A DNA stretch of 64,000 nucleotides from Cliona cf. orientalis (lineage: Eukaryota; Porifera; Demospongiae; Clionaida; Clionaidae): assembly GCA_963930775.1 (NCBI GenBank), contig OZ005706.1, positions 4,268,545-4,332,544 on the forward strand, in the 5' to 3' direction. This document shows positions 44,001-53,000 of this stretch, piece after piece. A program made the position numbers and the translations under genes. The first letter of the stretch is position 1, and each line of letters starts with the position of its first letter. Below the pieces are notes generated by a model. It did not search any database. It was not told where the DNA came from and was given only the letters and a program-made list of their open reading frames with translations.

Positions 44001-47000
44001 TATTATAATTATCTCTTACTGTTATAAGGATGTTCAATTATGTAGCTAATATGCATTAGCTACTGTATGGCAGGTAATTTTCATGGGGTACTAATTTTTG
44101 TTATTTTCATGGTTGACTTGGCGATCACAAAAATTTCCATACACGAAATTTAATGCCTGCTGTGATAATATGCAGCAAGTGGATAGCTGATAAGCGTGGC
44201 CAGAAACATCGTGGCAATACAACCAGTATTAGCAAACACCAGTAGCCGCTGTCATCTGGCTACTGGCATAATATTCTTCTATCTTAAGCTTATGCTATTT
44301 GTCCAAGTCTCTGCAGATCTGGCTTCGTAATAAGGAAAATCGCGAGTGAGATCGAGCCCATGAATACGATTACATCCTCGTTTGTACAGCGCCACACCGT
44401 GCCCCTGGACTAGGTTGCTGTCACAAAATATAAAATTATGAAAATTAATTCTGAAGGCCTTCTCTGACTTTTCATGAAAATTAGCAACCCCGAAAATTAT
44501 CCACCATACGGTATAACAGTAAGCTCAACTGCTCAGAGGAAATCTAAACAGTATCATAAGTCCCTAGCTGGTATGTCAATTGTTTGTATCATAGATCTAC
44601 ATGTGTAACCTGTATGATCTATGGTTTATACAGTGCACATGCAAAGATAAAAGCAGCACGAACTTTGAACCTATTATTGCATAGACCACACCCCCCCCGA
44701 TGCAGGTCAACAGCAGCTGCTCGAGCTTACCACTGCAATGGTGATGTTATGCTCCAACTTCGAATCTACTACCAGACTATCGAGAAGAACAGACCTTGCC
44801 TCTCACTGTGCTTGAGGCTCAGTGGCTTTGCGCCGTTTGTCGAGTCGAGAAAGCATCTCCCTTGTTTGTGCACATGGCACTGCAATTCTGACCAATTATG
44901 AGCCTTCTGAACTTGTAGTAGAGCGCATCTTTTATGCCCTCCAGTAAGGACACAGACTATATAAGAAAAATGATCGTCAAAACCATATTTTCATTGTATA
45001 TAGTGTAATTAAGAAGTAGTAGGTGGAGGTCCCAAATATTAATGTGAACTATAAAACAAGAATGTATTGCACAGATTCACTATTGGTGACAGTAATGTCA
45101 TCTTTCTCAGTTCTTCGTTTCTGATTCAGTTCTGAAGGAATATACTGTTGAATCCATGAGTAGTGCTTTGGATTGATAACTAATCAGCTGTACTAGCAGC
45201 TCCAGCATGACTGACCAATCAACTTCCCAAAAAATGGAACCATTTTTTGTTATTTTGCCACTGATACACATGTGGGGCTCAGTTTTGCTCTCCCCAATGA
45301 AATTTATGATATCAATATATGCATGTTTATTTTATGTATGTATGTAGAGCTGTAGGTTACTAAGAAACTTGCAAGATATATCACTGGAAGGATTCTTGCT
45401 AACACCAGTTCAAAAGATTTGCAAGTATCCACTCCAATTATCAGTAAGTTGACCCTATGTACATGTACATACATTAGTATCCTTTAATGATAGCGCACTT
45501 AGAAATTTTACAGAAGCTAAGGTTATATATTTTTATGTCTGTGCTGATAGCTCTTCTCATTATACTATATCTTTCAATTACATGTACATGTAATAATGTT
45601 ACAGCAGTGCAATACCTGCATATGCAACAACATAATAATTTTGTGATTGTACCTGGCAAGAGTAGACTCTATCTGTCCATGGATTCACCACTTTGGGTTG
45701 CAAGCGATAATAGATCAAAGATGATTGCATATTAATTAATGAAAACTTCGTTGCTAACATACCTGACTGTGTCTATGGATGTGTGGGGGCTTGAGAGATA
45801 CGTAGGCATTCTGGCATAGATCGTGAATGTGAGAGTTAAAACTTAATTTGCTCTGAGTTATTAGCATTTTTTAATGGATATATTACATATATGGCATATT
45901 TGGGCCATCCCTACGTAACAGAGTGTACCAACTCTATTATTATTGCCTTAACGAAATAGGTTTCTGAATCTCTTAATTGGTTTTCCAGCAAACATATGTA
46001 GCTATAGTGTACTGCAACTAGAAATGTGTAAAGCAGGAATTTGAATTGTCCAGGGGGTTAATCGGAACTTTCTAGACTTCAGGGGAGCTAACCTCATACG
46101 ACTGGAATATACATGCATGTGACAAATCAATTATTAAAGACTTGAAACTTCATAAGGAGGGTTATTGGGGAGGATATGAAGAGGAATTTGATATGTACAG
46201 GTAATTCACTGTTTGCATGGTGTGTGTGTGTGCAAGGGTAGTACAGCATGCTAGCTACTAACATGGTGTCATATATATAGGCAAGCGCCCACTACCGGGT
46301 AAGCGCCTAAGTACCAAAGATTATCACACCAATGATCCAGAATACAATACCACAACATGGCTGAGTTTTTGGCAGTATTGGAGCTCTGCTGAGCTGACTG
46401 CATGGTAGTTGCCTATTGATTTGACGGAATCCTCCCATAGTACATGTCACATATCAGTATAAGTTCAGTAGATAAAAGTTGTTCCAGTGCAGCAACCTTA
46501 CATGTGCAGTCAAATAGTTTGGAATACAATAATTCCCTGACGGGTGTACATTTTCTGTGTACGTTTGTCACATGGGGACCCCCCCCCCCCAAAAAAGAGC
46601 TCGTACTCTTTAGGGGGGGTCTCTATTCAGTCTATATCTAGCACATGGCCAGTGGAGGTTACATCCAGGTCAACTGGCTAAAGTTGTGCACCCCAATATT
46701 ATGTAATACGGAGCATACACAGTTTGTCAATATGTCCGAAGTTGAAAATGGTGCTAGCATGAGCGGTATGATACTTTTGATGAGGGACGTAGTAAGTTTT
46801 TCATTACATCCCCGAGTTCCAATGAACAAAAGAAAATTGGCCAACCTATGATAAAATTAAGATAAAATTTGTAATGAAACCTATGATATTATAATTGCTG
46901 TGAAGACTGTTTCAAAATGTTTAGCATGCATGAAAGGTTGTTGGGACCCAGAATTCGAACCTAGCATAGAAGAGATCGTGGACTATCGATGACATAATAT

Positions 47001-50000
47001 GGCGATTCTCTCAGTTCGCTTTCTTTGGCGATCTTGCACTCGAAGGGATTTTCCTATTCAGTCTAACACATGGCAGATGGAGGTCACGTCCGGGTCAACC
47101 GGCTCAACCGGCTCAAGCCATGCGCCCCAATAAACTCATATACAGAGCATGCACAGTTTGTCGAGGTGTCCTAGTTCAAATTATGGTGGCGTACAGTAGC
47201 GTGGTGTAATACTTTTCATGAGGGACGAGAGATGTATATAGTCAAGTTGTTCATTATGTTCCCAGTAGTGACAAATTTTTAATATTGACTTCCCCAGGGA
47301 TTCCCCCTAAGAGTGCACTGCAATGATAATGTTATGTTTTTGCTTCAGAATCTACTACTTGAATGCGTAATAACCACACATTGTCATAAAAGTAAAAATT
47401 AATGTTGCTGCATTATTCATAACAAGCATCTAGTAAAATTTGTACTATATTATAATTATAGCATACACATGGTATGGGAGTTACCATACTTTTCTAAAAG
47501 TTTGGTTTGAAAATAATATTGCTTGAGTTTCACTGAGTTTTTAGAGATTAATTAATATTCAACATTCTATCAGCGGGCGCATTCTAACGTTAAACCTTCA
47601 CGATTTTATAGCCACCTGCGAAAATTTTCTCCATGAAACATTAGGCATGCCACACCTTTATGAGATCAGGTTAACATTTTGTGAAATCTTCCTCTGCGAA
47701 ATGCTCCCTTTCTACCGATCCGTGATAGTTTTCTCCCTCAAAATTTTCTCACCATATGGTATTCCCATTTGTAGCACATACGCACGACGACCTTTTTCAC
47801 TGAAAATTATTTTCAGTGATTCGGTGAAGGGTGCCAAGTAATAAATTAGAAGGGCCAAATTCTTCGAAGCAGTACGGTAATTTGTAGAACTACTGTAGTA
47901 TCCTGGACAAGCGCCCACTCCTGGGTAAGCATGCATTTCAAGGGATCAATGCAGCAGCTTCTATACAAATGTATGGAAGTTATATCCCCGGTATGCGCCC
48001 ATGCAGGCTCAAATTGTGATTTATGTTTAAGCACCCATTGGCACTTACCTGGGACACTACAGTATGCATGTATCCACACACTGATGTACTTAAAAAGTAA
48101 CCTCACTGTTTCACTTTACATGGAAATGCCCATATATATATACATGTAGGAACTACTCAAGTATACTGACAAGGCTCATCCAGATCATGATCAGGTTGTT
48201 GCAGCCCAGCAAGCTATGAAAGAAGTTGCGATGCAGATTAATGAGCAAAAACATAGGATGGAAAATGTTGGCAGGATTGGAGTCTGGCAGCTGTCCATTG
48301 ACAACTGGAAGGTATGAATTGTGTTGGTGTAACTGTTTGTCAGTAATTAATTGGAGGTTATGTAATAGTTATATCACGGGCGCGAGGGATGTATGGCATT
48401 TATTGCACCGAAGCCCGAGGGCCTTGTGCCCGAGGGTTGAGGGCAATAAATGCCATGCATCCCGAGTGCGCGTGATATAACTAGTTTATATCCCGTGGGC
48501 GTAGCTACCGTAGATACGCATAAAACACTAATTCAAAAAAAGAAAGAAAAGACAAGCTCATCTTAATCGAAACGGACACACAAAGTCGCTCTCTGAGAAA
48601 AGTTGTCGAACGTCATTCGAACGTCGTGACCGAGGGGTGTGGTCAATTCCGCATACACAGCTCTGACACAGCTCTGGCTACGTAGCTACAGCCATCCGAC
48701 TCTTGACGATGAACTATCACCGTTAGCGTGACCTGCAACGTCGAGCTCGGAAGCCAAGAAACGAAGCTTGAGCTTTTGACTGTCCTAAAAACAAGGCTAC
48801 GTGTCTACGTGGTAAGCTTACCTAGATACGCGATCGATCGATCGACGACTCCGCCCATCGCTTCGATGCTTCGATCGAACTGGCGATCTCCAGCTACTTT
48901 TCCCGCCATACGCTCCATTCAGTCTCGCGAGATGCTCCATTGATAGTTTTACTTTGTTGCTACCAACATATTTATTGTTTAAGGCCTGCAGTATTCAATA
49001 TTGCACTTTGACTTCCCTTGGGCCACTAATATTGCACTGTGGGTTTCCTGGAGCTGTTCATATTGCACTGTGGCTTACCTGAGGGTGTTCATATTGCACT
49101 GCTTGTCTCTAGGAAGTGCATTATGGTGTATATTTTACATAGCAACAACATAGTAACGGGATATAAATAGTCAGTATAACTTGATAATAAGCTACATAGT
49201 TGACCAATTCATATTATTGTTATGCATGGAATATGTGTGTATTACCCACCGCAAGGGTGTAGACTGGTGGGAGCTTGTGCCAACCCCTCTCCTCCCGCTA
49301 CTTTTTTAGCAATAACTTGTATACTGTTATTATATGGGATTGTTGGACTTAGATGAAATTCTGGTTGTCCTCAGTCTAACAATAGTTGTACAGCCAAGAA
49401 TGTGCGATAAAATTAAGATGTAATCGCCGGAAATTGCTAATATTAATGAATTTTTATTAGGTCCTGGACACAATATGGTAAAACTAGCTTTTTACATGCA
49501 GTTATCACAAATTCCCTCTCCCCCCTCCCCCACATGTACATACACACACTTCAAAAATGTGTCTACGCCCTTGCAACATTATTGTATATCCATACATTTC
49601 ATAGGCGTCAGAAGCAATTTGAAGGTGAGGGGGCAAGGGTCAAGTAACAGTGCGCGCGCAAAAATTTTAGCCACGCCCACTAATTAACGGGAAACGAGTT
49701 TGTGAACAGCACTGAATTGAAAGAGCAAAAGCAGCAGGAACAACTGTAGGGCAGATAGAAGCTGCTGGTAACTCGAGCACAGATGAAAGCAGTCTAGTTT
49801 TCAGGCAAGACGTTCATATAGACAGGTAAGGTCAGCTTATTCTATGGCATAATCTAAAAGTGGGTGTGTCTGGTCATGAAAAGTGGGGGGGCCACAGCCC
49901 CGACCCCCCGGGTGCGACGCCCATGCATTTGTAATAAGCAATAGTTAAGTTAATTATCCAGATGCCACATTTAGCACGATTTATGGCTCAAAGAAGTCAG

Positions 50001-53000
50001 GCGAGTAGCTACATAGATCGATCATGATACGGAACCCTTGCAGTTAGATAAGCCTGTTAGCTGTATACAAAAAAGTCTCCAGCCACTCTCTTGTTTGATT
50101 TCAATTTATGTACTAAAGATATTAAAAATGCTTGTCTTGTTGTTCTTTTCCATCAAAACGTCGGCTGCTGCTCTCATTCTGATGTTTTGGCAACTAGCTA
50201 GTTCATTGATTGGTGGGTGGGGCCACAGCTTTGACTCATACCTCAATGACTACATGGGCTAGAGACTTCAAATATGCAGGAGCAATAGTTCCAAGGTTGC
50301 AGTTGGTAATGTTGGCCTTAATTCAAAATTGGTTGTCAGCACATAGGAGGATCACATATCTGTAACATACATGCATGGATTTGGGACATTTTACTTAAGG
50401 AGACTGGGTGGTACCAGGTGCTGTATAAGGGTGGTATTTTATGTACGCATAGTGTAGCTATACTCTGTCCCCTGTATCAATTTTCTGTGTATAATAGCTG
50501 GAGTTAATGCTCGGCAATGAAGTTACACCATGCAGTTACATATATATATAATAATATTGTAAAGCCATAAAACACTTGCAGGCATCCAATAGTGCCATTG
50601 TAAGCATTGTAGTTCATTTAGAGGTCGCATGGGAAGAAACTGTTGCATATGCAAAGCTTTGAAACTTGGCATATCGCTTGTTTAAAGACATAAATCCCTC
50701 CAACTTTATCCTTTCATAATTATTATGCTTCTGTTTGGCTGTATATCGTACTAATTTTTAGTAGGATGTGGGAGGTGTGCTCTCGCAAAGTGCCGGAAGC
50801 TACATAATTATGTAAATCATGAATTTAATAAATGTTGGTGTTCCCAAATAACACCTACTGTTAATCACGAATATTTTGTTGTTAAAATATTTTCGGACAG
50901 CCTGGCTTATGCGAAAATATATGTGCAATAATATTATTAACGATTATGCGGTACAGGGTCGATTATCCAAGAAGTATTTAACTCGAAAAATTGTTGCATA
51001 ACAATGTTTGTACACAAAATATTTGCGATTTACAATAAATAATACTTCAATCAGGAAACATGTAGACCATGACTGCATGATATTGGTCATTAGACAAGAG
51101 CTGTGTGTGTTTAATTGCCTTATGCTTTCTGTAACTTTTGGGGGAGGGGTGGGAAACACCCTGCTAGGCTCTGCTCAGGGCACTGATACTTATTGCCATA
51201 ACTCAAAACAGTATTAATATATTATGCATAATATTGTTTGTCATGGATTGTGTCACATATGCATGTACGTGTACAGGCATGATAATGTTATAGATAGCTA
51301 TACATCATTTCTTACATAGTATTGTGGAACTAATAATTATCTCTTGATGTAATTGACTTTATTGGAAATGACTGTTGCTTCAGGGTCCAGATATCTTGGA
51401 AAAGAGCACAGAGCTTATTCATAGTGGAGAATTACACAAGATCTCTAAAGGACACTCTCAGGAGAGGCATTTTTTTCTGTTTGATCAACAATTGATTTAC
51501 TGCAAAAAGGTGTGCATACATGTATGATACTCTGTATATAATGTACGCTAATCTTGGATAATCTTTTTAGGAAATTGGTGGCAAGTTGAGCTACAAGGGT
51601 CGACTGGACATGGAAGAGTGTCAGATTGCTGATATACCTGATGGAACAGGTATTGTACTTGGTTGCTATACACTCATATAGTGCAAAATAGTGGGAAAAT
51701 CGTGCTTTTTTTACCAGTACGTAACTCACAATAGCATCCATAAACCTGCTAGGTCCTACCCTACGATATAATATGACAGCTATGCTTACAACAATCGATG
51801 ACTATAAGCCAAGATCATCCATCACCTTTCATGTCCAAAACAATTACGGTAGAGAATCCCATGAATACACCCCCCCCCCCCCCCCCCCCCCCCCCTTTGT
51901 GCATATGACACAAATAGCTAGTTTGTTACCTGTAGCTACTGTTTTTATTGTCTAATATCTACATTTTACATTCAGGGAGGGGTGCTTATATGTATGATAA
52001 AAGTGCAGGGGGGGGGGCTTATGCAGCATAATTGTGCATGGGATTCTATGGTATTTACCACTCTCTAGCATAGTCATACTCACTAAATACACATGTATTA
52101 TGCATATGTGTTGCTTCAATTTACATTTATTTTGCTAAGCACAGATGTGACTAGAGTGTACATGGCTGTACTGAGCAGTATTGCATGTCCAATACTATTA
52201 CTGCAAGTTGCTCACATGCACATCAATACTATTGCATGTATTGTTATTTCACACACCTAGCCAGAGATTCAAAGGAGTAACCACAAGAATGCTAATTGCA
52301 CGTGATCGCAGAATAGGTAGCAGTATCAGTTTATAGCATGCACTGAAAGATGATAAGCTTATCTGCCAGTGTGCTACGATCAGTATGAGCCAGTCATCTT
52401 GTTGGATCTATGACTAGCCAATGGTGCATCCAGGGGGGTGCTCAGGGTGTTTGAGCATCCCTCTAAGGCATACAATGAATAATTGCTATATTATGCTTAA
52501 ATTTACATCAATAAATATTATCACTAGCATTTTACCAATTCATCAGTAGCTGCTTACCTGAACGTTTTCATAATTTTTGAGCGGTGAAGACAGTGCAGAA
52601 CATGCACATGAGCATGCGCGATTCTTAGTGCACACCCAATAATGGATGAAACTAGTGGATGAAACTATTTTTGCACTCATTTGGCCCTCTTTGTGAAACT
52701 CTGGATCCCCACCACTAGCTATAGCTATGTACATCTTCGAGTTCAAAAGAAGCTTTACTGTCTCTAGGTCTTCCCTATCGAAAGCTGAGTGAGGAGACGG
52801 CAGTAACCAGCAAACGATGCCAGAACTCTTAAACAAAGCATTTTTAGTGAAAGCCTTACCAAAAAAAGCCACCAAGAACCCCAGCTATGTCACCTAGTTT
52901 TCTACAAATAAAAATATGGTTGGCAGCAGATTTCATTGTAGCAGATGCACAGAGAGACTGACAAAACGGTTACTGGTAACCCTATAGCATGTACACCGAG

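Noticed and set aside
46940-46975. tRNA B-box-like GGTTCGAATTC on the minus strand
   Set aside because: No A box at the expected spacing; the flanks are repeat-like.
48226-48943. Plus ORFs near 48226-48943 as a separate gene
   Set aside because: The first overlaps the RhoGEF exon out of frame and runs through a hairpin repeat. The second has no domain and no splice context.
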